In this document: piece by piece, positions 10,733 to 21,632 of the stretch
Layout: every line of letters begins with the position of its first letter
How positions within the stretch are numbered: the first letter of the stretch is position 1
Assembly (NCBI RefSeq): GCF_030269925.1
Contig: NC_085133.1
Coordinates: 9,382,001 to 9,446,000, forward strand
Length of the DNA stretch: 64,000 nt
From: Bombyx mori
Taxonomy: Eukaryota; Arthropoda; Insecta; Lepidoptera; Bombycidae
Direction: 5' to 3'
Program-made: the position numbers and the translations under genes
Notes under the pieces: generated by a model
Databases searched by the model: none
What the model was told of the DNA's origin: nothing
Seen by the model: the letters and a program-made list of their open reading frames with translations, nothing else

Positions 10733-12020
10733 CTGAAATTCCAAAAAAAAAATGTTTTATTATATCATAGCTTTGTGTTGAGTTACTATAAATAATAAAT
10801 AAATATATAAATATATAAATAAATATTTACTAACAATCACGCCACGTTAATTGGTCCCGTGATAAGTTCGTAAAGAACTTGTGTTACAGGTACCAGATAA
10901 CGGATATAAATGTAAGATTTTTATTATACACATACATATATTTAATATACATCCATAACCCTGGAAAAGACATTTATATTTATCATACAAATATCTTCCC
11001 TTGGCGGGATTCGAATCCGCGACCCCCTTGTGTAGTGACCATGTCACTTACCACTACACCAGACGGCCGTTCGACGGCCGATGAATGCGGCTATTCCGTA
11101 TGGCTACTGTAGATAGCCAGACAAGGTCCCGGAGCAAGTTTTTTAAGTGGTTACCTAAACTCATAGAAATCATAACCCCAATACCGTTACCTATCTTGAG
11201 GCACGAGGTCCTAGTCTCAATTATTTATTTATTTATTACACTTCATGTAAAAATTATATTGGCGGACTCAATGCCTAAGCCATTCTCTACCAGTCAACCA
11301 AAGGTAGTGCAGAGTAAATAGTGGTAGGTGCAATGAAATTTATATTAAGTTACAAATACATACACAAAAAAAGTATATACATATATACACAATCACAAAT
11401 ATACATATTATAGTTTATACAGTATTAAAAGGAATATATTAATATATTCCCTTAACAAATAACTAAACAAAAATTAAATAGATTACTCTAAAAATTATGC
11501 AACCATGATTTTGTTCCTCCAACGCGGAAGTTGCTCTGTGATAATACCAACTGTTTCTAGAGATATTAACATCTGACGTCACTCAATGTCTAATATTTCA
11601 TTACTCATTGACGTATATAATTGTATTAATAATTTATAATCTATTGTATTTCATTTGCACGATTATTTGTCATTACAACCATTGTTTATAAAGACGCTCT
11701 GTACCCTTCAAGAGATCGTGAATACATGATAGGTACATATGGTAATAGATTAATGGTCAAATTGGGGGGTCCGAAGTTGAATGAGATACCAATGGTGACC
11801 TCGATGGCGAAGGGTTTGAGTGGGTGCGGAGAGAAGAGAACTCTCTTACGCCCACTTCACTAGCCTAAGTGGGAAATCGCCAACCAAAACTTGTCGTGGC
11901 TAAACATCGCAATCATGGCGCTCGATAAGTCAACAGACCATAAACAATGAAAAGTCAGCCATTATATCAAATAATAAAGCTAGAACCCGTATTAGATATA
12001 TCAAGTAATTATTTTGCTAC
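10733..12020 (-). other. Intron of the MFS gene
   Basis: Bounded by donor GTAGCA (12020) and the acceptor ending TTTCAG (10733). It holds a tRNA-derived SINE (10821-11072), a (TTTA)n tract near 11222 and a segment around 11240-11340 that resembles a LINE tail (GGCGGACTCAATGCCTAAGC). The rest is AT-rich and unassigned. Confidence 0.5.
10821..11072 (-). mobile_element. tRNA-derived SINE (second family)
   Basis: On the minus strand it starts GAACGGCCGTCTGGTGTAGT with an A box TGGTGTAGTGG and a B box GGATTCGAATCC (11007-11018), then a body ending CTTATCACGGGACCAATTA and an AAATATTTATTTAT tail. A near-identical copy is at 40433-40685. The head resembles a tRNA gene but has no credible 3' acceptor half. 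Confidence 0.8.
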
Positions 12021-12144
12021 CGTAGGCATCCGTGATCCATATGGGTTTCAGTATTTGCTCGTTTCTCTTGTCCAGCCACCAGATTAATCTTTGCCATATT
12101 CCGAATATTAAAGAGTGTAGTAACACGGAAAGCACCACGCGGAA
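12021..12144 (-). CDS. Candidate upstream exon of the MFS gene (first membrane segment)
   Basis: Acceptor TTCATTTATATTTCAG precedes 12144. The frame encodes FRVVLSVLLHSLIFGIWQ followed by RLIWWLDKRNEQ and KPIWITDAY, i.e. one hydrophobic segment and a loop. A donor at 12020 (TACG|GTAGCA) leaves one base (G), which joins the AA that opens the 10732 exon to give a Glu codon; the join continues QNTNFAAILGYCLGTML. This matches the first-helix, loop, second-helix order of sugar transporters. The donor is not a strong consensus, and the initiating exon was not found. Confidence 0.55.
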
Positions 12145-12600
12145 CTGAAATATAAATGAAAAGGTTAGCGTCCAGACTACATCGACTACACAAACTTGTT
12201 AACACCCGGCCAATGGAGCCGTTTCCTAAGAGTTAATGTAGCATATTCAATCAATGGCCCCGTTGTTTTTCATGTGATCTAATATTGGGAGCACGGGCCA
12301 TGAACAAATAAATCCAAACTCCGAACAAAACAAGCATTTTAACAAAGATAGTGATTGCGGGTTTGCTATGTATCGTGTACAACCAATGTAGTTAAATTTC
12401 CATAAAACACAATGTTGTTCGTTGGTAAGCGAAAGGCTTCAGAACATTTTTGCCGTAAATATCCGATTAAGATTGTTAGGGAAAGAAAAATTGGAGTAGC
12501 TACACAAAACGAAAAGATTTTGAGCGGCAACAAGTGCGTTTCCTGATCACAGTTCTAGTCGAACTCTTCGATTACGACGAGCGAACTAATCCATAGACAT

Positions 12601-12833
12601 ACTGGTGGTAGGACGTCTCGTGAGTCCGTACCACCACCCTGCCTATTTCTACCATGAAACAGTAATACGTTTCGGTTCGAAGGGTGGGGCAGCCGTTGTG
12701 CTGTACTTACGACTACTTTGACTTTGACTACTACGCTGAGACCTTGGAACTCATATCTCAAGGTGGGTGGCGACATTTACGTTGTAGATGTCTATGAGCT
12801 CAGGTGGGCCGTGAGCTCGTCCATATAAAAAAA
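12601..12833 (+). mobile_element. Bm1 SINE, 5'-truncated, with internal insertion
   Basis: Starts ACTGGTGGTAGGACGTCTCG; a short extra run (ACTACTTTGACTTTGACTAC) interrupts it before GAGACCTTGGAACTC; the tail is TATAAAAAAAAA. Confidence 0.75.
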
Positions 12834-12839
12834 AACATA

Positions 12840-13031
12840 GCCCACAGAGTTTCTCGACGGATCTTCGCGGGTTTGGGTCGCTATTCGATCTGGTGGTAGA
12901 TTCAGCGAAACAATGCTCTTTTTAAGGCCAGTGTTAGCAGTTTCTTTGAGGTTGAGTCCGTGAGCTCACTTACCCATCAACGCGTAGTTGGAATAACCCC
13001 ATGGGCTACCAACGAATAGTTAGGGAAAAAA
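12840..13031 (+). mobile_element. LINE-A 3' end, short
   Basis: Plus-oriented copy beginning AGTTTCTCGACGGATCTTCG and ending TAGTTAGGGAAAAAAA. Confidence 0.65.
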
Positions 13032-13176
13032 ATGCGTTTCCAAATATCATCTTTGCCATGCACCGTCTTATTCTGCAATCCGTGTAGTGACATGAGAATT
13101 ATAACACGTCCTCAAACGAGGCTTAGAGTTATCATGCGGAGCCTTTCCTAACCGCTTAGAGCTATACGTGCAGTAA

Positions 13177-13472
13177 ACTCACGTCATCTCGGATCCTCCC
13201 GATCCACTAACGGTGCTTTTATGTACTTCAAGCACCGGTCACCGTTCTCGTCGAACCCGTCGCTTGCGACGAAGGGCTCGACGAGTAAATTAACTCTCAG
13301 ACACAGCCCACTGAGTTTTTCGCCGGATCTTCTCAGTGGGTCGCGTTTCCGATCCGGTGGTAGATTCTAGGTAGATAGCATCGTCGTCAGGTTTGAGCCC
13401 CGTGAGCTCACCTACTAGCCACGGTTACGCTGGAATAGCCGCTCCAGGCTACCAGCTTAGGTAGGGAAAAAA
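13177..13472 (+). mobile_element. LINE-A 3' end
   Basis: From CACGTCATCTCGGATCCTCC through GAGTTTTTCGCCGGATCTTC to CAGCTTAGGTAGGGAAAAAA. It covers almost the whole conserved 3' segment of the family. Confidence 0.75.
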
Positions 13473-13862
13473 AAAAGCAGTAAGCTCGTTCATTTACTCT
13501 ACTCTTTAAATAAATGAAAAGGTAATAATAATATAAACGATTACCTAACGTAATGTAATGCGCTTATAAAAGAATAAACGCGTAATTATATTATCAGTTA
13601 CGAAACAAAGTCACCGTGTTTGTCTTTCCGTTTCTTTTCAGAATGAGTAGCTCGTTTTTAGGACCGGTAATAGAATTGACATTGTTTTCAGCTGAATACA
13701 AGTTTGTTGAATACAAGTTTGTTTTAATGACTTTTTAGTTAGAAATAAAATGTTTTTAGTTCGGTTTCCATGCGCGCTTCACTTATCGTTATAATTAAAA
13801 GAAACTATTCAAATTGGCGACAAAACAGTACCTAGAGGTTACATTTTAATCTTTTAATGAAT
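13473..13862. other. AT-rich unique stretch
   Basis: No supported feature; GTTTGTTGAATACAA is locally duplicated near 13700. Confidence 0.3.
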
Positions 13863-13985
13863 GTTTTTTTTTTTATTGCCTTTGTAGGCAGACGTGCATA
13901 CGGCCCACCTGGTGGTGAGTGGTTACCGTCGCCCATGGACTTCAGCAATGCCAGGGGCAGAGCCAAGCCGCTGCCTACCGAATGT
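13863..13985 (-). mobile_element. LINE-C 3' end
   Basis: TTTTTTTTATTGCCTTTGTAGGCAGACG start and GGACTTCAGCAATGCCAGGG, CCAAGCCGCTGCCTACCG at the truncation. On the minus strand this is the 3' end of a LINE whose poly-A follows GGGCAATAAA. Confidence 0.75.
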
Positions 13986-14330
13986 TCATTTACTTTACAA
14001 GTTTTCTGTTTGCATCCGAGAAATCTTTACGAGGTGGGTAAATTATGTTTGTATTGTACCCGATCCTTATTCGAAGTTCCGTGGAGGTAACCAAATTTTA
14101 TCGGAATAGCTATATCTAAGTCGGGACGTTTTATCGTATTCATTGTGAATCAAATCAAATATGTATATTGGGGGTATATGTATATTGGGTAAAGTGGGCG
14201 TATAATTAGCCAGCTATAGTCCACTATCCCGAATGTTTTTGGCGTGAAGCAGTCATGCGTTCTGATTTGAAGGGCAGGACAATCTTACCATACACGACTT
14301 CGAATCCATACCACCAGATTCGTGGTGGCA

Positions 14331-14525
14331 TTTTTTTTTTTTTCATTTTTCATCATCATCCTAGGCCCAAGGTGAGCCTTAGCTTGGTCCAGTACGTCTG
14401 TCCAGATTTCCCAATTAATGGTTTTCTCTTTCCAGTTCTTAAAACTAATCCCTTTAAGATCCTGTTCTATGCCATCTAACCATTCGAGACTCGAATAATT
14501 CGAGTTCTGGTCTGCCACAACTTAT
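14331..14525 (-). mobile_element. 3' end of another LINE ORF
   Basis: Poly-T at 14331-14344 and a minus-strand frame reading WLDGIEQDLKGI and WTDVLDQAKAHLGP close to its end. This is the style of C-terminus seen in many insect LINE ORF2 proteins. No stop codon lies directly after the GPR; the frame continues through a repeated ATG tail. Confidence 0.5.
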
Positions 14526-14873
14526 GCAGCCATCCATTTTGCCGCAGATTAAGTAATTGTTTCGGAATGCTGGTCTCGTCCACTGATATGTGTGCAGTGA
14601 AATATTAAATAAAATAATATTAGATTAAATAGACCGTAAATAATTGCGCAAAATAATAATATTAAATAAAATAGACCGTAAATAATCACGCAATCATAAA
14701 TTACACAGTTCTATTATTTCACGATAATATTGTAATATGGATTTCAATGGTGCATTAAAAAGTTACACACCCAGATGCCTTCAGTGAGATTTATTTTATG
14801 ACACTGCGCGGTATCTTGCCCTTCTTAGTTTGTTCAGATTTTAAACGTAAACGTTTACCATTTAAAAGAGTGA

Positions 14874-14945
14874 TCGTGAGTGGCTACTGTCGCCCATGGA
14901 CTTCAGCAATGCCAGGGGCAGAGCGAAGCCGCTGCCTACCGATTG
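14874..14945 (-). mobile_element. LINE-C fragment
   Basis: Contains CCCATGGACTTCAGCAATGC and GAAGCCGCTGCCTACCG; poly-A end missing. Confidence 0.6.
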
Positions 14946-14947
14946 TA

Positions 14948-15172
14948 TAGTACAACGGCTGCCTCATCCTTCAAACCGAAACATATTACTGTTTCACGGC
15001 AGAAATTGGCAGGGTAGTACCTACCCGTGCAAGCCCACAATACGTCCTGCCATTCCTTCATTGTGGAAGTCATTCGCGAAGATATGTTTATTATATGCGT
15101 CGTTTTACAGCAAAATTGGTGCCTACCTGCGAGATTTTATCACCGGCCCAGTCGTATCCCTCGATACGAGTA
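14948..15172 (-). mobile_element. Bm1 SINE, diverged, head-containing
   Basis: ACAACGGCTGCCTCATCC through GTTTCACGGCAGAAATTGGC, then the head-proximal TTCCTTCATTGTGGAAGTCA. Many substitutions indicate an old copy, and the tail half is missing. Confidence 0.6.
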
Positions 15173-15520
15173 CATTTTTTTGGGATGATGATGATGTTGG
15201 GTATTGTGGCTGATAGCCCGAAGGCCTTTTGAAGGCTAGGACAGGTGAGTGAGAACGAGCTCAGCCAAGAGGGGTGCGATTTACTAACAGCCTTCAAAGA
15301 AGAACCAGCTCAAGGGCAGCTGCTTCGCCAATGTATCTAATGCAAAGATCGGAATCTGCTGACAAGATCCGGCGAGAAACTCAGCAGGCTGATGTTATGG
15401 TCTAAGTTCACGTCGAACTCTTCGATACGATTCTCGGTGGGCCGTATGCTCGTCTGCCTACAAGGGCAATAAAAAAAAATGACGAGTACGGTTATCAGGG
15501 TCCCTATGTCTGATCTTAGT
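15173..15520 (-). mobile_element. LINE-B 3' end with a nested LINE-C tail
   Basis: TTTTTTTGGGATGATGATGA start, then AAGGCCTTTTGAAGGCTAGG, AGATCCGGCGAGAAACTCAG and TTCACGTCGAACTCTTCG. The sequence is split at about 15433 by about 42 bp of LINE-C 3' end (GGTGGGCCGTATGCTCGTCT to GGGCAATAAAAAAAAA), after which LINE-B resumes with GACGAGTACGGTTATCAGGG. Confidence 0.65.
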
Positions 15521-15576
15521 GTCAGAACCGCTTCATACCCGATTCTGTAGACCGATAAGTAAACAGTCGACGTCGC

Positions 15577-15894
15577 CCTAAACACGTCATTACGGATCCT
15601 CCCGATCCATTAATGGTGCTTTTAGGCATCACAAGCACCGGTAACAGTCCTCGTCGAATCTGTCGCTTGCGACGAAGGGCTCGACGAGCGAATTAACCCA
15701 TAGACACAGCCCACTGAGCTTCTCGCCGGATCTTCTCAGTGGGTCGCGTTTTCGATTCGGTGGTAGATTCTGCGAAGCACTTCACTTGCTAGGGCCAGCG
15801 TTAGCAACACTCCCGATTTGGGCCCCGTGAGCTCACCTACACGTCAAGGAGAAGCTGAAATAGCCCTCAAGGCTATCGGCATAGGTAGGAAAAA
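15577..15894 (+). mobile_element. LINE-A 3' end
   Basis: CCTAAACACGTCATTACGG start, GCTTCTCGCCGGATCTTCTC inside, ends ATAGGTAGGAAAAAAAGG. Confidence 0.75.
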
Positions 15895-15971
15895 AAGGAA
15901 CCGCTGGCGTCTATTAAGAATGTTTGTTAATCGCATGAAGCGAGCGTCATTAATTACTTTGCAAAAGCAGT

Positions 15972-16460
15972 ATAACGCCTTTTTTTTTTTCGTGCCGGGG
16001 GCCGAACCTTCTACAAGGTCCCCGCGCATAAGGGGCGCTCGGGATATGTGAGACTCAACGATCTGCAGGTGTTGAGAGCAGATCGCGGGCTCAAGGATTT
16101 TAGGGCCCACCCACTAAACGACTCCCCTGCACTCTTACACTCGACGTCCGATCCCCTCCGAGGCCAGAACCCGGATGAGGTAGGGGGGGTTACCGCGGTC
16201 AACACTACAACCAGACAGCGCGGCTCACCCCAAGGACGCTCAGCCGACGGAGCCTTCGAGGCGAATCGATGGCTCTGAAACGTCGGCTGCCTCGATTCTG
16301 CAGCGCATCGAGCATGTTTGCGGAGGCGCGCACCGACGATTTCTATGCCATATTAAGAAAGCGATGCGCGTCCTTGCTCTGCAGGGTAGGGGTTAGCTCC
16401 AATAGCATCCTGGCCATGATATTTTCTAGATTAGATGGACCTTTTCTGAATCATTGCAGA
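15972..16460 (-). mobile_element. R1-clade LINE 3' end
   Basis: Poly-T then GGGGGCCGAACCTTCTACAA, CCGATCCCCTCCGAGGCCAG and GAACCCGGATGAGGTAGGG. The same 3' untranslated sequence follows the R1-type ORF remnant at 37525-38034. A Bm1 copy starts at 16468. Confidence 0.7.
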
Positions 16461-16467
16461 GAGGTTT

Positions 16468-16660
16468 ACTGGTGGTAGGACCTCTTGTGAGTCCGCGCGG
16501 ATAGGTACCACCGCCCTGCCTATTTCTGCCGTGAAGTAGTAATGCCTTTCGGTTTGAAGGGCGGGGCAGCCGTTGTAACTATACTGACATCTTAGAACTT
16601 ATATCTCAAGGTGGGTGGCGTATGTACGTTGTAGATGTTTATGGGCTCCAGTAACCGCTA
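16468..16660 (+). mobile_element. Bm1 SINE, truncated at both ends
   Basis: ACTGGTGGTAGGACCTCTTG to ATGGGCTCCAGTAACCGC; the last about 55 bp and tail are absent. Confidence 0.75.
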
Positions 16661-17096
16661 CTGCAATCGTATGTAGTATATGTATTGTTGTTTTCTTTTA
16701 TTATTGTGTCCTTACTGACTAATTTTTTAAAAAAACACTGTTACTAACAGTTACATGGATCATTATGTGAAATAAAAGAATTTAATAATAATAATAATAA
16801 TTATGCAGTGTCATTGATAAAGGAGAATATATACATGAATATATTACACGTAGTTTTTTTTTTTACACATCATACATAATTATTGTTGTCAAGATGACGT
16901 ACAAACTACACGTATGTATTACTAATTCGAAAAACATTGTGTATTGGTTATCATTGTTACCGTAATGTTACAGAGAATCTAAATTTTTACAGAAAAAGAA
17001 CAAATTATTTTCAATGTCATTTATCAGTCATTTATTTGTCATCAAAAGAGCGACATTATCAGTGAAATTAGTTAAATAGAAAATTAAGCGCCTTCT
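16661..17096. other. AT-rich unique stretch with (AAT)n
   Basis: A short AAT run at 16783-16802; otherwise nothing recognisable. Confidence 0.3.
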
Positions 17097-17440
17097 GTTT
17101 TTTTTTCCTACCTAAGCTGATAGCCTTGAGAGGCTATATCAGCGTCGCCTTAACTAGTAGGTGAGCTCACGGGGCTCAAACCTGATGACGTTGCTAACAC
17201 GAACCCTAGCAAGAGACGTGCTTCGCAGAATCTACCACCGGATCGGAAACGCGACCCACTGAGAAGATCCGGCGAGAAACTAAGTGGGCTGTGTCTGAGG
17301 GTTCATTTACTCTTCGAGCCCTTCGTCGCAAGCGACGGGTTCGACGAGGACGATGACCGGTGCTTGAGGTACCTAGAAGCACCGCTAGTGGATCGAGAGG
17401 ATCCGAAATGACGTGTTTGGGGCGACGTCGACTGCTTTCC
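17097..17440 (-). mobile_element. LINE-A 3' end
   Basis: TTTTTTTTCCTACCTAAGCT start to GGGGCGACGTCGACTGCTTT; nearly the full conserved segment. Confidence 0.8.
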
Positions 17441-17505
17441 ATAAATAAGCGACCATGAAATCACATTGCACCAAGATATCAATTTTCATTGCTGTTCAAA
17501 ACTTT

Positions 17506-17811
17506 TGGAACGAAGTTCCTTATCGCGCGTTGTGAAAGGGGGCTAGACGGAAAAAATTCTTACGAAAAGTTGTCACGACACTTTTTACATCCGTCATTCT
17601 GACCAATCAACGTGTAGGCGCTTATCGCGTGACATTGCCCGTATCCGATTGGTCCGCGTAATGAGTACAGTTTCTCGAGATAGCGTTTCAACAATAGTAA
17701 TTTAGTTCATAGTATTGTTTTTTTCTTCTTCATAATGCCGTAATTTATTATTATAACTTAAAAAAAAAATTACAATTCCTTCACTAATTAATCGAAAGGA
17801 ACTTCGTTCCA
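17506..17811. mobile_element. MITE with GGAACGAAGTTCC inverted ends
   Basis: TGGAACGAAGTTCCTT at 17506-17521 is exactly inverted at 17796-17811. GGAACGAAGTTCC is itself nearly palindromic. No coding capacity. Confidence 0.65.
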
Positions 17812-17943
17812 TCCGGGTGTCCCTTGACACCTCTGAAGTTTTTTTTTCTTTCCCGCACCCCTCAATAAAACATAAATAAAATTTATGAGTAGATAGATAC
17901 CCCTTCCCTGATAGCACTATAGCTACTTCTAGACATACCTAGG

Positions 17944-18101
17944 TTTTTTTTATTATTGCTTAGGTGGGTGGACGAGCTCACGGCCCACCTGGTGTTAAGT
18001 GGTTACCGGAGCTACAAAGTAAATGCCGCCACACACCTTGAGATATCAGTTCTAAGGTATCAGTATAGTTACAACGGCTGCCCCACCCTTCAAACCGAAG
18101 T
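17944..18101 (-). mobile_element. Bm1 SINE, 5'-truncated
   Basis: TTTTTATTATTGCTTAGGTG start, GGACGAGCTCACGGCCCACC inside, stops after CCACCCTTCAAACCGAAG. Confidence 0.75.
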
Positions 18102-18176
18102 TAGTTTTTTAAATAAATTTTCAAATTTCGACAAAATTGTAAGGCTTGTAACGTTAAAAATGTTAATATGTTAATT

Positions 18177-18411
18177 ACTGGTGGTAGGACCTTTTGTGAG
18201 TCCGCACGGGTAGGTACCACCACCCTGTCTATTTCTGCCGTGAAGCAGTAATGCGTTTCGGTTTGAAGGGTGAGGCAGCCGTTGTAACTATACTGAGACC
18301 CTTAGAACTTATATCTCAAGGTGGGTGGCGCATTTACGTTGTAGATGTCTATGGGCTCCAGTAACCACTTAACACCAGGTGGGCTGTGAGCTCGTCCACC
18401 CATATAAGCAA
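18177..18411 (+). mobile_element. Bm1 SINE interrupted in its tail by a Helitron
   Basis: ACTGGTGGTAGGACCTTTTG to CACCCATATAAGCAATA, where Lep1-like Helitron sequence begins. After the Helitron, TAAGCAATAAAAATAAAAAA appears again at 18616, so the SINE tail is duplicated around the insertion. Confidence 0.75.
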
Positions 18412-18615
18412 TAATAATATTATAAAGAGGAAAGATTTGTTTGTTTCGAATAGGCTCCGAAACTACTGGACCGATTTGAAAAATTCTTTTTCCATTAGAA
18501 GCCGACATTGTCCCTGATGAACATAGGCTACTTTTTTTAATTTTTTTTTATTTATTTTTTTTTGGTTTCATGTGTGTTTTAATGTTTCCGAAGCGAAGCG
18601 AGGGCGGGTCGCTAG
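18412..18615 (+). mobile_element. Lep1-like Helitron inside a SINE tail
   Basis: TAATATTATAAAGAGGAAAG to GAAGCGAGGGCGGGTCGCTAG. The first few bases of the usual TCTATAC 5' end are lacking. Confidence 0.75.
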
Positions 18616-18764
18616 TAAGCAATAAAAATAAAAAAAGATAATATCATCCGCGCGATTAAATAGTGAATATAGTTTTATTTATGTCTACGACTCGCGGGAA
18701 AGAAAATACTAGTCTACGGCCAAGAGTTAAGTGGTCATAAGAGAGCGTAGACTTGAACCGCGTT

Positions 18765-19035
18765 AATGCCGACACCGTCCGGTCATCGTTCTCGTCAAAC
18801 ATGTCGCTTGCAACGAAGGGCTCAGCCAGTAAATTAACCCACAGACGCAGCCCACTGAGTTTCTCGCCGGATCTTCTCAGTGGGTCGCGTTTCCGATCCG
18901 GTGGTAGATTCTGCAAAACACGGCTCTTGCTAGGGTTCACGTTAGCAACATCGTCAGGTTTGAGCCCCGTGAGCTCACCTACTAGCCCGGTGACACTGAT
19001 ATGGTCTCTCTAGACCCTCACCTTAGTAGGGAAAA
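18765..19035 (+). mobile_element. LINE-A 3' end
   Basis: GACACCGTCCGGTCATCG, GAGTTTCTCGCCGGATCTTC and AGCCCCGTGAGCTCACCTAC; ends TTAGTAGGGAAAATAA. Confidence 0.7.
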
Positions 19036-19049
19036 TAAGAACCGACACC

Positions 19050-19205
19050 GATCTTGAGATATGAATTTCTAAGTTTCAGTTTTTACAATATAATTGCCGC
19101 AACGCTTAAGATAAAACGCATTACTGATTCACGGTAGAAATAGGCAGGGTGGTGGTACCTTCAGACGCCTACTCGTGTGGGCTCATCAGACGCCCTACCA
19201 CCAGT
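19050..19205 (-). mobile_element. Bm1 SINE fragment, diverged
   Basis: GATCTTGAGATATGAATTTC, GATTCACGGTAGAAATAGGC and CGCCCTACCACCAGTAA; both ends of the element missing. Confidence 0.65.
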
Positions 19206-20185
19206 AAATTGATTGTAAACGATTTTCATCGCACCTGAATATCAAAGGGTCCAGCTCGAGGACGTCTACCGTTCGACACTATAACATTTAAATTTTCAGT
19301 TACCACTCGAAGGAGACGGGTGCTATCCATGATTGAAACAAAAAAAATTTTTATACAAATAAATTACTCACTTGTCCGAATGCTGATTTATGAAACTGGC
19401 TTAAAACAAGCATGTTTTAAATTACTCAACTTCACGATAAAACTATTTATATATACTTCTTAATTTCCTATTAACAATACCATAAGGTGTCCAGTACAAG
19501 ACTATACTTCTTCTATTTCACTGTTGATCAAATGGTGCGAAAAATAACTTGTATAATTGACGTGAATGGTGGCACCGAAATGCTTTAATAACTAAACGAA
19601 ATTTTCTACAATAAAATAAAATAAAACGCTAAAAATACGAGATAAGAAAACACGCGTACACGCCGATCCACTAGTCAAATACAGACAGGCAAATAAAGTT
19701 GTTTAAAAAGCACTACACTTGTATAATAAGCCCTTTGTGTATTTGCACCCGACACTTGTTGAATATTGAGAACCGCTTTGATTGTAAGATAAAATTTAGA
19801 CTCAAAACGCGGACCAATAAAATCAAATTCACTTTTGGACTATAAGTTCGTAAGATCGCACCGAGCGAATAAGTTGCAACCGAAGGTACTTTTAAAAATC
19901 TTTCAAATTGAAAACGTTTGAAATTATGTTAATAATACAACGCGTGTTTTCGGTACGGTGCTCATTTTGTTAATGACTGTCTCGAGTATAAGTCAATATT
20001 AATGTTGATGTAGTAAATAAAATAAAATAAAATACATTTATTCCTTCGATTACGTATATTTAGTATCACTTGTATAAATAAACTGAATGTTATAACACAT
20101 TTATTTGATATCGAATTCTAACACTTAGCAGTGAGATTAGTTTTGAAACTTGTTCATATATCTGAAGGAATGTATTTATATTGCA
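19206..20185. other. AT-rich unique stretch
   Basis: No ORF with coding character. AAATAAAATAAAATAAAAT near 20020 is a simple repeat. Confidence 0.3.
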
Positions 20186-20401
20186 CTAGCGACCCGCCCT
20201 CGCTTCGCTTCGGAAACATTAAAACACACATGAAACCAAAAAAAAAAAATTAAAAAAAAATTAAATAAAGTAGCCTATGTTCATCAGGGACAATGTCGGC
20301 TTCTAATGGAAAAAGAATTTTTCAAATCGGTAAAGTTGTTTCGGAGCCTATTCGAAACAAACAAACAAACAAATATTTCCTCTTTATAATATTAGTATAG
20401 A
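20186..20401 (-). mobile_element. Lep1-like Helitron
   Basis: CTAGCGACCCGCCCTCGCTT to TATAATATTAGTATAGA, inserted between A (20185) and T (20402); very similar to the copies at 2594 and 18412. Confidence 0.8.
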
Positions 20402-20452
20402 TGTCAAATTCAGAGTCTCCTCTGTGATATATAGTTGTATATTTCGTCACTG

Positions 20453-20534
20453 TCTTTTTTTTTTGCTTAGATAGATGGACGAGCTCACAGCCCACCTGGT
20501 GTTAAGTGGTTACCGGACCAGATAGACATCTTTT
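20453..20534 (-). mobile_element. Bm1 SINE, very short copy
   Basis: TTTTTTTTTTGCTTAGATAG and CACCTGGTGTTAAGTGGTTA; truncated after GATAGACATC. It abuts the next Bm1 tail. Confidence 0.65.
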
Positions 20535-20993
20535 TAAAAAAAAAATTCAGCTTAGATGGGTGGGCGAGCTCACGTCCCACCTGCTGTTAAGTCGTCATCG
20601 GAGCACATAGCCGACAACAACGTAAATGCTGTCACCCATTATGAGATATGAGTTTTATTTTATTTTTTATTGCCCCTGTAGGCAGACGAGCATACGGCCC
20701 ACCTGATGGTGAGTAGTTACCGTCGCCCATGGACTTAAGCAATGCCAGGGGCAGAGCCAAGCCGCTGCCTACCGCTTAATACTCTCCACAAGCCTCGTTT
20801 GAAGAAGGACATGTCATAGCGCTCGGGAAACACCGTGGAGGGGAGCTCATTCCCTAGCCGGATGGTAGGTCTCAGTACAGCACAGCGGCTGCCCCACCCT
20901 TCAAACCGAAACGCAACACTACTTCACGGCAGAAATAGGTAGGGTGGTGGTACCTAACCGTGCGGACTATCAAAAGGTCCTATCACCAGTAAA
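20535..20993 (-). mobile_element. Bm1 SINE split by a LINE-C insertion
   Basis: Bm1 sequence runs 20535-20651 (to GAGATATGAGTTTT) and resumes at 20872 (GTCTCAGTACAGCACAGCGG) to 20993. Between them is LINE-C. Together the two parts make one ordinary 5'-truncated Bm1. Confidence 0.75.
20652..20871 (-). mobile_element. LINE-C 3' end nested in Bm1
   Basis: TTTTATTGCCCCTGTAGGCA to GCTCATTCCCTAGCCGGATG. The minus strand encodes a LINE C-terminal motif similar to RLWNELPSTVFPERYDMS, with a stop codon shortly before the tail. Confidence 0.75.
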
Positions 20994-21189
20994 AAAGTCT
21001 CCTCTGTTAGGACTAGATGTACGTAAGCACTTTGATTTAAGCCCGATGCAAACTAAAAATACAGTAACCCAACTCATAATCTGATGGAGACACTTGGTGT
21101 TACCTAAAGAGTAACTTTTCCCATCCTGACTGCGATCTTCAGTTGGCCCATCTGTCTTAGCCATGCGGCAAGACCCTAGGACCGCCAGC

Positions 21190-21632
21190 GAACATGCTAT
21201 CGCAAAAAAAAAACTGAGAAAGTAGAATTTGGGTTGATTCCGACCCGGTTGGAGGCTGGTTTTGTTCTAGCTGGGTATTTCGAGACATCAGTGGCACCGT
21301 CTGGGTGGCCTGACGCGCTGCCGTACCGAGGCGGCTGACGTTACAGAGCCTTCGATTCGCCTTGAAGGCTCCGTCGGCCGGGCGTCCTTGGGGTGAGCTG
21401 CACCGTCTGTTTGTAGCATTGACTGCGGTAATCCCCATACTTCATCCGGGTTCTGACCTCGGAGGGGATCGGACGCTTGGGCGAAGAGTGCAGGGGAGTC
21501 ATTTAATGAGTAGGGTCCTAAAACATCATTGGGCCCGCGGTTTCGCAGTCACCGATCATTCCCACATACCTCGCGTGCCCCCTAAGCGCGGACCTCGTAG
21601 GAGGTTAGGCCCCCGGCCCGAAAAAAAAAAGG
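21190..21632 (+). mobile_element. R1-clade LINE 3' end
   Basis: GATTCCGACCCGGTTGGAGG, CATCCGGGTTCTGACCTCGG and GGAGGTTAGGCCCCCGGCCC followed by a poly-A run. Homologous to 38170-38514, but it has an extra GAAGGCTCCGTCGGCC-containing block that the other lacks. Confidence 0.7.

Noticed and set aside
10847..11047. 66-codon ORF repeated almost identically at 40459-40659
   Set aside because: Both lie inside copies of the same tRNA-derived SINE and start next to its head; the similarity is that of the repeat, not of a gene family.
11007..11072. Possible tRNA gene (A and B boxes) here and at the heads of Bm1 copies
   Set aside because: The boxes are part of SINE heads; the acceptor stem halves do not pair convincingly and the sequence continues into the SINE body.
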